A stretch of 64,000 bases of DNA. Origin: Ferirhizobium litorale (lineage in GTDB: Bacteria; Pseudomonadota; Alphaproteobacteria; Rhizobiales; Rhizobiaceae). Where the stretch lies: the NCBI GenBank assembly GCA_030028905.1, contig JALDYZ010000019.1, forward strand, positions 1 through 64,000, given 5' to 3'. Shown here one piece after another: positions 19,458-28,354 of the stretch. Positions within the stretch are counted from its first letter, which is position 1. Each line of letters starts with the position of its first letter. The translations under genes and the position numbers were made by a program. The notes beneath the pieces were generated by a model. The model did no database searches, had not been told where the DNA came from, and saw only the letters and a program-made list of their open reading frames with translations.

Positions 19458-19592
19458 GAGCTTGCTGTCGATGGCAAGATCGAATAGTGCGCGATCCTTC
19501 ATTCTTCCTTCTCGGTCGAGAAAGAAGCGCACTGCCCAAATCTGGCGCTGCTTCAAGGGCTTCTCGACGCCAACTTGTTGCCTGCGTTCCAA
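19458..19592 (-). pseudogene. Remnant of a tyrosine integrase (N-terminal catalytic-domain segment)
   Basis: About 35 residues, from KPLKQRQIW to LFDLAIDSKL, match from memory the start of the catalytic region of a common rhizobial tyrosine recombinase. After DSKL the similarity stops and the frame runs antisense through the amidohydrolase gene, so there is no intact gene. It marks a former integration site between the amidohydrolase and DUF1254 blocks. The rest of the space up to 19892 shows nothing recognisable. Confidence 0.55.
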
Positions 19593-19892
19593 GCCGGTCG
19601 ACCCACTGCAGCAGGATCATATTGTGAGATACCCATTTCAGTTCTTCTCTAGCCACCATTGGACCAAGGGAGAACGCGCAGCTCTAGGTTGCAAGGTGGG
19701 GCCGCAAGTGCACTGACGGCTTTGGCTGTCAATGTATAGGAGACCAGATATTCAGTTTGTCGCCCGATATCTGCCCGGTGCAGTCCACGGACCGGCAAAT
19801 TTTGTCGCTCGGCGATAGGCAGCTATCACCGAGGTTCTGGGGGGCTGACTTCGATAGCGAAGCCGACCACAGTTGTATCTGATCGAAAGCAT

Positions 19893-20914
19893 TTAGGAGG
19901 CAGGGCGCGGGTCCGGAAACTTCCAACTGCCATTCAGTATCTCCTCGCGTGGTCGGTAAAGCCTGACCGTGTAGTTCCAGCCCTTCATGGTCGGCAGGCA
20001 GTTGGCAATCTTGCCGCCGCAGCGCCGAACTGGATCGAGATCCCGCCGTCGCTGCCTTTCGTTCCAGTAATGCTGTTGACGGTGTAGGCGTCGTGCGGGT
20101 TCTTCTCGAAGTAGCCCGCGGCGTTGTAAAGGCTGACCGACCAGAACGCGTCTACCGGCACCGCGCCGACGTTGAGCTCATAAATGGTCGTGCCATCATT
20201 CCTGTCCGGCGTGACGTTCAAATAAATGGCGTCCTCGTCGGGGTTGCCGCCCCAGCCGGCCGCCGTGCCGATCAGATGGCGGATCGGATCGACTTCTCCC
20301 TTCTTGCCGAACGCATTCTTGAAGTCGGGGACCGTCGTCGCAAGCACCAGCAGTGCGTCGCGCACCTTCTTCTGGCTTGCCTGGTCCCAGTCCGGGATTT
20401 CGATCGTGCCGGTGCTTGCCTGTTCGACCTTGATCGCGTCCTGCAGCGCATGGACCTTGTTGAGGTCGTCAGGACTGTTCGGATCGACCAGCGTCCGGAT
20501 CGCCACCGCGACATAGCGCGTTCCGACCTTCTCCTTGTCGAGAGCGTAGCTTCCGGCGCCGTAGTTCACCTCCGGCACATAGTGATCCTCGTTGATCACC
20601 TGCATCGACATGAAACGCTCGCCGGCGTCCGGCAGGGTCACCGTCACGGAGCCGGCGTCGAGGTCGAATATGGCCGACGAATACAGCGTGTCTCGGTTGA
20701 GGCGGATCACGGTCTGGGCGTCGATCGGGGCGGGTTCGCGATGATGGAGCAGCTTGCCAAGCCCGCCGGCCTCCTTGGCGAGAGTGCCGATGTAAAGATC
20801 GGATTCCGCCCTTGCGAAATTGTCGGCGGTGACCGGCTCGGCCGCCGATGCCTGCTGCCCCGCCAATGTAACGAAACCCGCCGCGAGCGCGAGCGCCTTC
20901 ATGCTGTTTCTCAT
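19893..20914 (-). pseudogene. Exported DUF1254/DUF1214 protein with a C-terminal frameshift
   Basis: A roughly 340-residue exported protein: a signal peptide ends ASA near residue 24, followed by DUF1254 (VIRLNRDTLYSSAIFDLDAG) and DUF1214 ([18 protein letters not shown]). The uninterrupted frame ends early at 19985 with an odd tail, ARLPTACRP. Adding one G to the GC-rich run near 20020 restores the family ending: [10 protein letters not shown], then [20 protein letters not shown], closing at TAA 19893-19895. This is a one-base deletion or a sequencing error. The start is ATG 20914 with AGGAG upstream. Biochemical role of the family is unsettled. It lies 16 bases after the second DUF1254 gene. 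Confidence 0.8.
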
Positions 20915-20930
20915 ATGCGCTCCTATCGTA

Positions 20931-22385
20931 TCAGTTCAAGCGCGCCAGCGGCGGCGCCTTCCAGGTTCCGTCCAGCGCTTCCTCTTTTGGCCAGTAGAGC
21001 CGCATTACCATGAAGAAGGGCCCCGCCGGCGCCGGCAGCCAATTGGCTTCCCTGTTCGCGCCCGGGCCCTCGTGCTGGACGCTGACCGTCAACCCGCCGT
21101 CGGCGTCCTTCGCGAGATTTGGTAGCATCGGCGAATTGATCAGGTAGCGGTCTAGATTGTTGGTCGAAAGCAGGCTCGCCGGAAGTTCGTACATCGTCAG
21201 CGACCAGAAGGCGTTAACCGGCGGCAGCGCGCCCGGCGCGAACCGCAACATGTAACGGCTCGATCCGTTTATGGGCTTGTTGTCCGCGTCGACGAAATAG
21301 GCGGGATAGAGCGCTTCGTCCTTCGAATTGCCGTAGATGCCGAGGACGGCGGAAGACATGCGGACGAGATAGTTGCCGCTCAGGAAGGCGCGCGTGCCGA
21401 AGCCGTCGGCGCTGCTCTTCTTGCCGGTGTCGAGCTCCGTTTCCTTGAATTGCTTGAACGCGGCCCATGCATCGGCCATGCCGGCCTCGATCGCAGCCCG
21501 CGTCTCGGGCAGCAGCGCATCCGGGTCGAACCGTCGGCCGGCCTCGATGCCGAGCCTGGCGAAGCGCGCCCTCAGTTCCGTTTCGGCGGGGACGGCCGGG
21601 CAGAATTGCAGCACGAAGTTCAGCACGTCAAAGAATTCCGGCGAGGTCTTCTGTGTGTCGGGCGTGAGCGGCGTCCTGAATTCGACGGTGGGGGCGGCCG
21701 CCGGCGGCCGCTGGCCGAGAAAGGCAGACAGCGTCTCAACCTTGTAGCCGGCCTGTATCGCCTTGACGTCTTCGATATCGTCGGGACCGAAGAGCTGCGT
21801 GCGGTAGAGCACGAACACCAGATCGGTCTCCGAGCGGATCACCTCCTTGACGCCTTCCGGCTTCTCGCCGTCCCAGCCCGGACCGGCGAGTAGGAAGCTG
21901 CCCGCGCCGTTGCCGGTCGCCCTGCTGCCGACATAGGCAAAATTGAAGGTATACATGTCGATGAACTGAAGCGAGTAGTACCGGCCTTCCTCGATGTCAG
22001 GCACCGTCAGCACCAGCGGTTCCATCCGCAAATCCGCGCCGACGAAGGAGTACGGCGTGTCGGAGTTCGGCGTCTGGATCGCCTTGTCGTCAGGCGTATA
22101 GACACGCGCTGTGTTGTGGATCTCGTTCCAGCCGCCCTTGTATTCGGGGTCGTCGCGATTCACGAAGTAGGAATGCTGGATGCGATAACTGTCCACCAGC
22201 GGGAAGCCGTAGATATAGGCTTCCCTGGCGATCGCGCGGGCTTCCTCGGCCGAAACGCCCTGAGCGTGCGCCGGTGTTGGAGGCAGAGTGCGGCTCGCAG
22301 CGAAGGCCAAGACCGCCGACCCGATAAGCGCGTTTCGCCGTGTAAGCGACAACACGGGTTGCATTGATTCACCAAATCTCGGCAT
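20931..22385 (-). CDS. Exported DUF1254/DUF1214 protein
   Basis: A 484-residue protein with a twin-arginine-like leader (LTRRNALIG, then a hydrophobic stretch ending AHA). DUF1254 follows (AIQTPNSDTPYSFVGADLRMEP) and then DUF1214 at the C-terminus (PVNAFWSLTMYELP and the closing MRLYWPKEEALDGTWKAP). The start is ATG 22385 with GGAG seven bases upstream; an earlier TTG at 22430 would add 15 residues before the leader. Members are often described only as domain-of-unknown-function proteins. It forms a two-gene minus-strand unit with the frameshifted relative downstream. Confidence 0.82.
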   Translation of the reverse strand: MPRFGESMQPVLSLTRRNALIGSAVLAFAASRTLPPTPAHAQGVSAEEARAIAREAYIYGFPLVDSYRIQHSYFVNRDDPEYKGGWNEIHNTARVYTPDDKAIQTPNSDTPYSFVGADLRMEPLVLTVPDIEEGRYYSLQFIDMYTFNFAYVGSRATGNGAGSFLLAGPGWDGEKPEGVKEVIRSETDLVFVLYRTQLFGPDDIEDVKAIQAGYKVETLSAFLGQRPPAAAPTVEFRTPLTPDTQKTSPEFFDVLNFVLQFCPAVPAETELRARFARLGIEAGRRFDPDALLPETRAAIEAGMADAWAAFKQFKETELDTGKKSSADGFGTRAFLSGNYLVRMSSAVLGIYGNSKDEALYPAYFVDADNKPINGSSRYMLRFAPGALPPVNAFWSLTMYELPASLLSTNNLDRYLINSPMLPNLAKDADGGLTVSVQHEGPGANREANWLPAPAGPFFMVMRLYWPKEEALDGTWKAPPLARLN

Positions 22386-22769
22386 CGCTAGTCTCCATTT
22401 CGGCAGTTCATCTATGCACACGTCAAGCAAGAAGTCTCGCGTGTAGTAAAGTGGCGTTGGCGCAAAAAGATGCCGTGCCCTTCCGCATGATCTCCAAAGT
22501 GCTCTCGTACACGCCCTTCATGAGCCTTGGCGGCGCAGGCGTAGCCCTCCCACGCCGCTGTCTGGGCATCGGTGTTGTCGAGATCCCGTTCCGATAAACC
22601 CGGCGGCCGTAGACCATGGTACCCATCCTGGGTTGCCGCTGCATCATGCCGTGGTCCTGGCGGTTTTAGTCCAGCCGCCGCGGCCCATCATTCGGCCTGG
22701 CAAACGCCAAAACGGGACAAACGAAAAGCCAAGTCATCGCCGTGAGGGCGCAGAACTGCCCCATAACTC

Positions 22770-22900
22770 CACCCTAGCCAATGTCCGCTTTTGGGCGGAG
22801 GCACACTTCGCCTGAACGCCCGACGTCGGGCGCGAAGCGGAAGTCATTTCCGCGTCGGCCGTAACCGGCCATTCCAGAACCCGCTACGCATATGAGATGG
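22770..22900 (-). repeat. Interspersed element decoding to a P-K-A-D-I peptide
   Basis: Within the 650-base space 22386-23037, this stretch contains TGTCCGCTTTTGGGCGGA (22782-22799). On the minus strand it decodes to VCLRPKADIG. I know this peptide signature from spurious proteins called over dispersed elements in rhizobial and related genomes. Related cores occur at 25849, 28010 and about 47637 in this window. The outer ends are not defined. No gene is seen elsewhere in the space. Confidence 0.4.
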
Positions 22901-23037
22901 AGTGGGCTGGCAGCCCTGAGGCGACGGCACCTGCATAGCTGCCGCTCGCCGCTGCAGTTGGACGCAAACGCGAAACCAATTTGGCCGATCAGGTCGTCCA
23001 AAGCTCTTGGATGCCACCGGGGTTTAGACCGGCAATG

Positions 23038-23826
23038 TCAAGCAATGCATCGGACCGCCAAGGCTGTACTCGGGAAGCTTCGCGGGCCCTCACGCTCCCC
23101 GGCGCAATACGCCGCTTTGACTGCGTCCCGTAGCCGATCACGATTCTTCTCGGGCAATGCGTCAAAAAAAGCACCGAACCTCCCCTGGCCGTACGCGGTC
23201 GGATGCCAGAAGTCATCGAAGTCGGCGTAGTCCATCGAGATGGTGAGCCTGGTCTCGACCACATGCATGAAGCCGGCACGCTCGAACGCCATGCGCAGCT
23301 CCCCCGCGCTGGTCAAGGGTCGCCGAACCGGCGCTATGGCTTCCGCGGTTGGCTCGTGGAGGAGGACCGTGTCCCAGAACAGACGCCAGCTTGGCATGCC
23401 CCCGGATGCCCAAACGGTCGCCGCTGCCAGTGCGCCTGGTCGAAGAACGCGGTGCATCTCAGCTATTGCGCGATCAGCATCCGACACGAAGTGGAGCACC
23501 AGAAGGGAATACACCGCTTCGAACGACGCGGCTTCATACGGCAGGGCACAGACGTCGCCTTGCCGAGCTCTTATCCTGGGGTCGTTCGTACGCCCGCGCA
23601 AAGCGGCAACGAAATCTTCCGCGAAATCAACAGCGTCGATTGCCTCAAGCCCCTGATGGGCGGCCAGCGGCAGTGTCAGGCTGCCCGTTCCGCATCCCGC
23701 ATCCAGCACGCGGCCGCGCGACGGAACGCCGGCGAATTCAAGAAATGGCATGGCAAGCCGCTGGCTCCAGCGTCCCATGCTGGCCTCATAATTCTCAGCA
23801 CCCTTCGCGATAAAGTTCGATGGCAT
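23038..23826 (-). CDS. Class I SAM-dependent methyltransferase
   Basis: A 262-residue methyltransferase of the UbiE/Methyltransf_11 type. Motif I is VLDAGCGTGSLTLPLA (about residues 40-55), the acidic segment is AVDFAEDFV, and motif IV/post-I is LPYEAASFEAVYSLLVLHFVSD. The N-terminus, FIAKGAENYEASMGRWSQRLA, is typical of a group that methylates small molecules; the substrate cannot be inferred. It stands alone on the minus strand with no partner gene, flanked by scar sequence. Confidence 0.82.
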   Translation of the reverse strand: MPSNFIAKGAENYEASMGRWSQRLAMPFLEFAGVPSRGRVLDAGCGTGSLTLPLAAHQGLEAIDAVDFAEDFVAALRGRTNDPRIRARQGDVCALPYEAASFEAVYSLLVLHFVSDADRAIAEMHRVLRPGALAAATVWASGGMPSWRLFWDTVLLHEPTAEAIAPVRRPLTSAGELRMAFERAGFMHVVETRLTISMDYADFDDFWHPTAYGQGRFGAFFDALPEKNRDRLRDAVKAAYCAGEREGPRSFPSTALAVRCIA

Positions 23827-24611
23827 CGCGCTGACCGGATTTACTGGTATTGGCGGGTGGCATCATGCCTTCAAAATACACTCAGGTGAAGCGATCCGAT
23901 CTATTGAGCTCTCCGAGAGGAGCACCGTTGCCCCTACCATTGTCGGTAGCAACGGGCCGAGCCGCTCTCGGTACCTTGGATGGCAACAGTCGACGTTGAC
24001 CGTCGATCATGGCGCTGGGGCTCAGTAGGCGCGAGTGAAGCCACCATCATGCAATATGTTAACGCCGGTCATGTGTTCGCTGAACGAGGAAAGCAGACCC
24101 TCGACAGCAACGGCCATTCGCACGACTCGCGGTACGTGCGTAGCGCGTTGGCTCACCACCGACCCGATCCCTCCGCCTGCACACGTGATAAGTGTCTACA
24201 TCTAAGGTCCCCTGCTGGACGCCTGTGGCAGGTAAGGTCATCCGAGTGCTAAAAACTGTCATTGCTTGACCGTCGGCAGCTTCGACCGTCTCGGGTTGCC
24301 TCCGCCAGTAGGGACGGCATTCCTGAACTCATTCAGGGCCTTGAGCGACTCCAACGGGATCAACTCATGTCCTTTACCAACGCTGTGAGTCACCTTCGCT
24401 TCTAACGCAGACGCGCGTCTCGCCCCGGCGCGATGTCTTCTTCTAGGGAGGTGCGACTACGGCCTCTATGACCGAGATCGGGGCGCAAAAGAGACCATAT
24501 AGCGGCATTCGGGCCGTTTGCTGCCGTTCGAGGTCGATCCGAGGAACGTGCGGTATGTGATAGAATGCCGCCCCGAAGGCGGAATGCGACAGACGCACTG
24601 CGAGGAGCGGT
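23827..24611. other. Gene-scar region
   Basis: These 785 bases hold no intact gene. They contain the 3-prime end of a short-chain dehydrogenase (see 24022-24130). Further right, an unrecognised minus-strand open frame ends at 24259-24261 with the tail LPTVKQ, preceded by HELIPLESLKALNEFRNAV. The latter resembles the end of a real protein but I cannot name its family. The composition suggests successive deletions, not a regulatory region. Confidence 0.45.
24022..24130 (-). pseudogene. 3-prime remnant of a short-chain dehydrogenase/reductase
   Basis: The minus strand reads RMAVAVEGLLSSFSEHMTG followed by VNILHDGGFTRAY and a TGA at 24022-24024. This is the usual SDR ending: a helix, a TG-x-x-I/L-x-x-D-G-G segment and a short tail. 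The cofactor-binding and catalytic regions are absent upstream, so only about 35 codons remain. It shows that a dehydrogenase gene once ended here. Confidence 0.6.
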
Positions 24612-25787
24612 GTGATCGAACCGCAATTCGCGCGACGGAGAGCCGACGTTGTGGTCTTGGAGGGAGAGACGAGGACGATGCCGACACCAGAGCGACCCAG
24701 TCTAATAGTTCGTCAGAAATCCCCACAGAACATCGAGTTTCCGTTTGCGTCGCTCTCCGATTGGCAGATCCCAACCGAGCTGTTCTTCGTGCGAAATCAT
24801 TTCGCGTCGCCGGACCTCGATGCGCGAGACTGGAGATTGCGCGTTGGCGGGGCGGTGGAGCGGCCAATCGAACTTGACCTCGACAGCATCAAGGCGATGC
24901 GGAGCACGACTTTCATCGCCGTCGTCGAGTGCGCAGGGAACGGGCGCGTCTACTATGTGCCGCCGAAGGAGGGGTTGCAGTGGCAGAACGGAGCTGTCGG
25001 CAATGCCGCCTGGACAGGTGTTCTTCTGCGCGAGATTTTGGAAATGGCGGGCGTTAAGCGAACCGCACGTGAGGTTCTGCTCGTAGGCGCAGACAGTGGC
25101 GTCGTCGACACAAACAAGAAAACGGCTTCTCCCGGCCCCATCGCTTTTGCGCGCAGTTTACCGCTTGAGAAGGCAATGGCTCAAAGCACGATCCTTGCCT
25201 ATTCGATGAACGAGGAGGCGTTGCCGCGCGATCACGGCTACCCGCTACGCGCGGTCGTGGGTGGCTGGTTCGGCATGGCTTGGGTCAAGTGGATCACGCA
25301 TATCACGGTCGTGGAGCAACCGTTCCTTGGCTACTGGCAGGCGCGCGACTATTTCCGTTGGGAGCGCAGCCTCGGGGAACCCAGGCTGGTCCCCCTTGCG
25401 GAGATGGAGGTCAAAGCGCAGATCGCGCGTCCCGTGCAGGGGGCGCATCTCATCGCCGGCCAACCGTATCGGATTTTCGGAGCCGCCTGGAGCGGAGAGG
25501 CTGTTATCCGGCAGGTGCAGGTCTGCACCGGAGATGGCAGGGGCTGGCGCGAGGGAAGGCTCCTCGAAACAGAACGTCCCTTTGCATGGCGCTTGTGGGA
25601 GTACGTGTGGACCCCTGAAGAAGTGGGGCGATATATACTGCGATGTCGCGCGGTCGATGGGGCGGGGTGCGTGCAGCCCGACCTCCCGCGTTCCGACTGC
25701 GAGAGCTACGCGGCCAATTGGATCGTTCCGGTGGAGGTTACGGTCGTTCCCGAGCCACAGACGTACGAGGAGGAATTCGTGATCTAA
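24612..25787 (+). CDS. Sulfite oxidase-type molybdopterin oxidoreductase
   Basis: A 391-residue protein of the sulfite oxidase fold. The molybdenum-ligating cysteine lies in FIAVVECAGNGRVYY (near residue 114), followed by the GAVGNAAWTGVLLREIL block. The RDHGYPLRAVVGGWFGMAWVKW segment is diagnostic, and the C-terminal part is the Mo-co dimerisation domain (AAWSGEAVIRQVQV). No Tat or Sec leader is visible, unlike SorA or MsrP-type exported enzymes. A cytoplasmic location is likely unless the true start differs. GTG 24612 and ATG 24678 are both possible starts. No cytochrome partner is nearby; the electron acceptor is unknown. Confidence 0.85.
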   Translation: MIEPQFARRRADVVVLEGETRTMPTPERPSLIVRQKSPQNIEFPFASLSDWQIPTELFFVRNHFASPDLDARDWRLRVGGAVERPIELDLDSIKAMRSTTFIAVVECAGNGRVYYVPPKEGLQWQNGAVGNAAWTGVLLREILEMAGVKRTAREVLLVGADSGVVDTNKKTASPGPIAFARSLPLEKAMAQSTILAYSMNEEALPRDHGYPLRAVVGGWFGMAWVKWITHITVVEQPFLGYWQARDYFRWERSLGEPRLVPLAEMEVKAQIARPVQGAHLIAGQPYRIFGAAWSGEAVIRQVQVCTGDGRGWREGRLLETERPFAWRLWEYVWTPEEVGRYILRCRAVDGAGCVQPDLPRSDCESYAANWIVPVEVTVVPEPQTYEEEFVI

Positions 25788-26111
25788 TCCCCCGCATGGG
25801 GCGGAATGGCGACTTGGTGCAACTGCGACCCGCGTTGTCACTGCGTCATGTCCGCTTTGCGGCGACGACCGGTGGCTCGATGACCATTATGGCGGCGCGT
25901 TGCGGACAGGTTGCTCAAGCTGGAACCGGCGCAGTTGCGCAATCTCAGGACGTTCGTCTGGAGCCGGATTGGTCGCTGTGCGCCGTGCCCAGGAATTATG
26001 CTTTGCCCGATGACGGCTGCCTGCACGAATGAGCCATAAGCAAGTCTCGCACTCGCGGTGCTTTTATGGAGCGCACGGAATCTGTGGACGACTGTCTGCG
26101 ATGGAATGCAA
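25788..26111. other. Intergenic stretch with a dispersed-element core
   Basis: This 324-base stretch separates the oxidoreductase from the convergent cyclase gene. It contains TGTCCGCTTTGC at 25849-25860, whose minus strand decodes to R-R-K-A-D-M, a member of the same dispersed family as 22770-22900. I see no gene and no strong terminator. Confidence 0.4.
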
Positions 26112-27884
26112 TCACTCGGTTAGGCCAGCTTTGCGCAGGCCGTCCACAATGCGCTCGAAATCGGCAGGGTTCTTGTAGGGCAGCACTTTGCGCCTGTGCT
26201 CCAGGGAATAGTCGGGATTGATCCGGAATATTTCCTCCCACTCCCCACGCGCCTCCGCGAAGCGACCCAAGTGACCATAGCTCGCTGCCAGCAACACACG
26301 TGAGATGTCGGTGGCGGGGTTGCGGACCAGCCGTCGCTTCAGGAGGACAACGGCCTCCTCGTACCTGCCCAACTGGAACATCGCCTGCGCGTGGAAGTGC
26401 AGGAAAATGTCCGGATAATATGGATTCAGGGCCATGGCCCGCTCGAAACAGACGAGGGCCTCGTCGGACCTGCCCGCATAGTACAGCGCATTGCCAAGGC
26501 TCTCGTGGCCCTCCGCAAGATTGGGAGCAAGCGCGATCACGCGTTCAGCCTCGCGGATGGCCACGTCAAGCCGTCGCAGGTACAAGTTGACCACGCCCAG
26601 CGCCCAATGTGCGTATGGGTATCGATCATCGAGCGCCACCGCCTGCGTCGCCGCCTCGATCGCCTGTTCCAGCGATTTCGACGGCGATTGGCTCCACTGG
26701 TTGACGTAGCCCAGCGCGTGCGTGACGGCGAGGAACGCGTGGGCCGGGGCGAATTTCGGGTCCAGATCGATGGCGCGTTGCAGCAATTGCTGGCCCTGAT
26801 TGTTCTGCTCTCTCGTCAGCCGCCACATGTGTTCACGGCCCCGCAGGAAGCAGTCATAGGCTTCCAGATCTTGGGTCTGCTCGCTCGCGAGCCGCTGCTT
26901 GTCCCCGGCCGTCAGCTTCAATTCCAGAGCGCCGACGATCTGCTGCGTGACGTCATCCTGCACCGCGAAGATATCGGTGAGGTCGCGATCGAAACGCTCC
27001 GCCCACTGATGCCCGCCAGTGGTCGCGTCGATGAGCTGCGCGGTGATCCGCACCTTGTTGCCTGATTTGCGGACGCTTCCTTCCAGCACGTAGCGCACGT
27101 TGAAGCTATGGCCAACCTCCTGCACGTTCACGCTCCGGCCTTTGAAAGTAAACGACGAGTTGCGAGCGATGACAAACAACTGGGACAGCTTCGACAAAGC
27201 AGTGATGATATCTTCGGAGATTCCGTCGGCGAAGTACTCTTGCTCGGCATCGCCGCTCATGTTGACGAAGGGCAGCACGGCAATCGAAAGGTCCGGCGGC
27301 AAAGCGGCCGGCGCACGAGCAACTGCACCGGCGATCATGTCTGGCTTTGCCTCTGCGGCAGTGCCGACCTGAAGCGAATAGATCCGGATCGGCTCGGCAA
27401 TGTTCTTGAGCTGCTTGTTGCCGAGATCGCTGACGGAGAGATCGAGCCTCGCCCTGACCTGGCGATAGGCGTCCTCCGACAGGCAAATAGCGCCGGGGGC
27501 TGCGATACCCTCGAGACGCGAGGCGATGTTGACGCCGTCACCCATCAGGTCGCCATCGCTTTCCTCTACTACGTCCCCCAGATGGATGCCGATCCGGAAC
27601 TCGATGCGCCGATCCTGCTGAACGCCGGCATTGCGCTCGCCCATGCCGTTCTGCACCTCGATGGCGCATCGCACGGCATCGACAACGCTGCGGAATTCGA
27701 CCAGCGCTCCGTCTCCGGTGCGCTTGATGATACGGCCGTTGTGCACGGCGATGGTTGGATCGATCAGGTCGCTGCGCAGTGCCCGCAACCTTGCTAGGGT
27801 GCGATCTTCATCCTCGCTGGCGAGCCGGCTGTATCCGACTACGTCCGCGGCCAGAATTGCGGCCAGCTTGCGATTCTCGCTCAT
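26112..27884 (-). CDS. Class III adenylate/guanylate cyclase with TolB-like and TPR domains
   Basis: A 590-residue predicted cyclase. The N-terminal class III catalytic domain has the metal-binding LAADVVGYSRL, the RTGDGALVEF segment and the DGVNIASRLEG segment with the catalytic asparagine and arginine. Next comes a TolB/FlgO-like domain (LPFVNMSGDAEQEYFADG). The C-terminal 270 residues are TPR-like repeats (YAHWALGVVNLYLRR, AEGHESLGNALYYAGR). Proteins of this architecture are abundant in rhizobia and probably make cAMP in response to unknown cues. ATG 27884 (MSENRKL) is preferred over a GTG seven codons upstream. No neighbour suggests a specific pathway. Confidence 0.85.
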   Translation of the reverse strand: MSENRKLAAILAADVVGYSRLASEDEDRTLARLRALRSDLIDPTIAVHNGRIIKRTGDGALVEFRSVVDAVRCAIEVQNGMGERNAGVQQDRRIEFRIGIHLGDVVEESDGDLMGDGVNIASRLEGIAAPGAICLSEDAYRQVRARLDLSVSDLGNKQLKNIAEPIRIYSLQVGTAAEAKPDMIAGAVARAPAALPPDLSIAVLPFVNMSGDAEQEYFADGISEDIITALSKLSQLFVIARNSSFTFKGRSVNVQEVGHSFNVRYVLEGSVRKSGNKVRITAQLIDATTGGHQWAERFDRDLTDIFAVQDDVTQQIVGALELKLTAGDKQRLASEQTQDLEAYDCFLRGREHMWRLTREQNNQGQQLLQRAIDLDPKFAPAHAFLAVTHALGYVNQWSQSPSKSLEQAIEAATQAVALDDRYPYAHWALGVVNLYLRRLDVAIREAERVIALAPNLAEGHESLGNALYYAGRSDEALVCFERAMALNPYYPDIFLHFHAQAMFQLGRYEEAVVLLKRRLVRNPATDISRVLLAASYGHLGRFAEARGEWEEIFRINPDYSLEHRRKVLPYKNPADFERIVDGLRKAGLTE

Positions 27885-28157
27885 AGAGCCGTACCTCGTC
27901 TCCACGATAGCAGGAAGAAAGAGACAGGGGAACTCCTGCCCGGAGCGATCTCGTCTGAGATCAGGTTCTCTGGTGCGTCTGCGACCAACTACAGCGTGTT
28001 CACCGACGATGTCTGCTTTCGGGCAGCGGTCGACCTCGGCTCTACGGCCGACATGGTGAAGGGTTTCGGGTGCCGGCAGGCGTACGAAAGCCCCTCATGC
28101 AGGAACCCGCGGTCTGCGTTCTCTGAGCTATGGGGTTTTGTGTATCGGAGCTTCCAG
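27885..28157. repeat. Non-coding space with a P-K-A-D-I element fragment
   Basis: The stretch between the cyclase start and the IS91-like element contains TGTCTGCTTTCGGGCAG (28010-28026). Its minus strand decodes to R-C-P-K-A-D-I-V, another copy of the dispersed element. No gene is recognised. The cyclase promoter presumably lies at the left edge. Confidence 0.4.
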
Positions 28158-28354
28158 CGGACCGCCGATCGCAGCGACAGTTATCAGTTCCGGCGGTCCG
28201 AGAGTGGTGTTTGCCGTCGTGATTGCCGAGATTTTCATGGTCACTGGGAACAGGTTTGCCCTGCTGAACGCCGTCGCCATAGGGACTGGCGCAGGCCCTA
28301 CCGTTGGCCAGCTCTGTTTTGAGTGGACCATATGAATGATCATTTCATGCTGTG

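Noticed and set aside
17511..19592. A 693-codon open frame antisense to the second amidohydrolase
   Set aside because: It mirrors the codon structure of a well-supported gene and is rich in Arg/Asp/Val shadow composition; only its first 45 codons (integrase remnant) resemble a real protein.
28138..28335. A 65-codon plus-strand open frame with hydrophobic segments at the IS91-like left end
   Set aside because: It overlaps the terminal hairpin, has no ribosome site and no family match.
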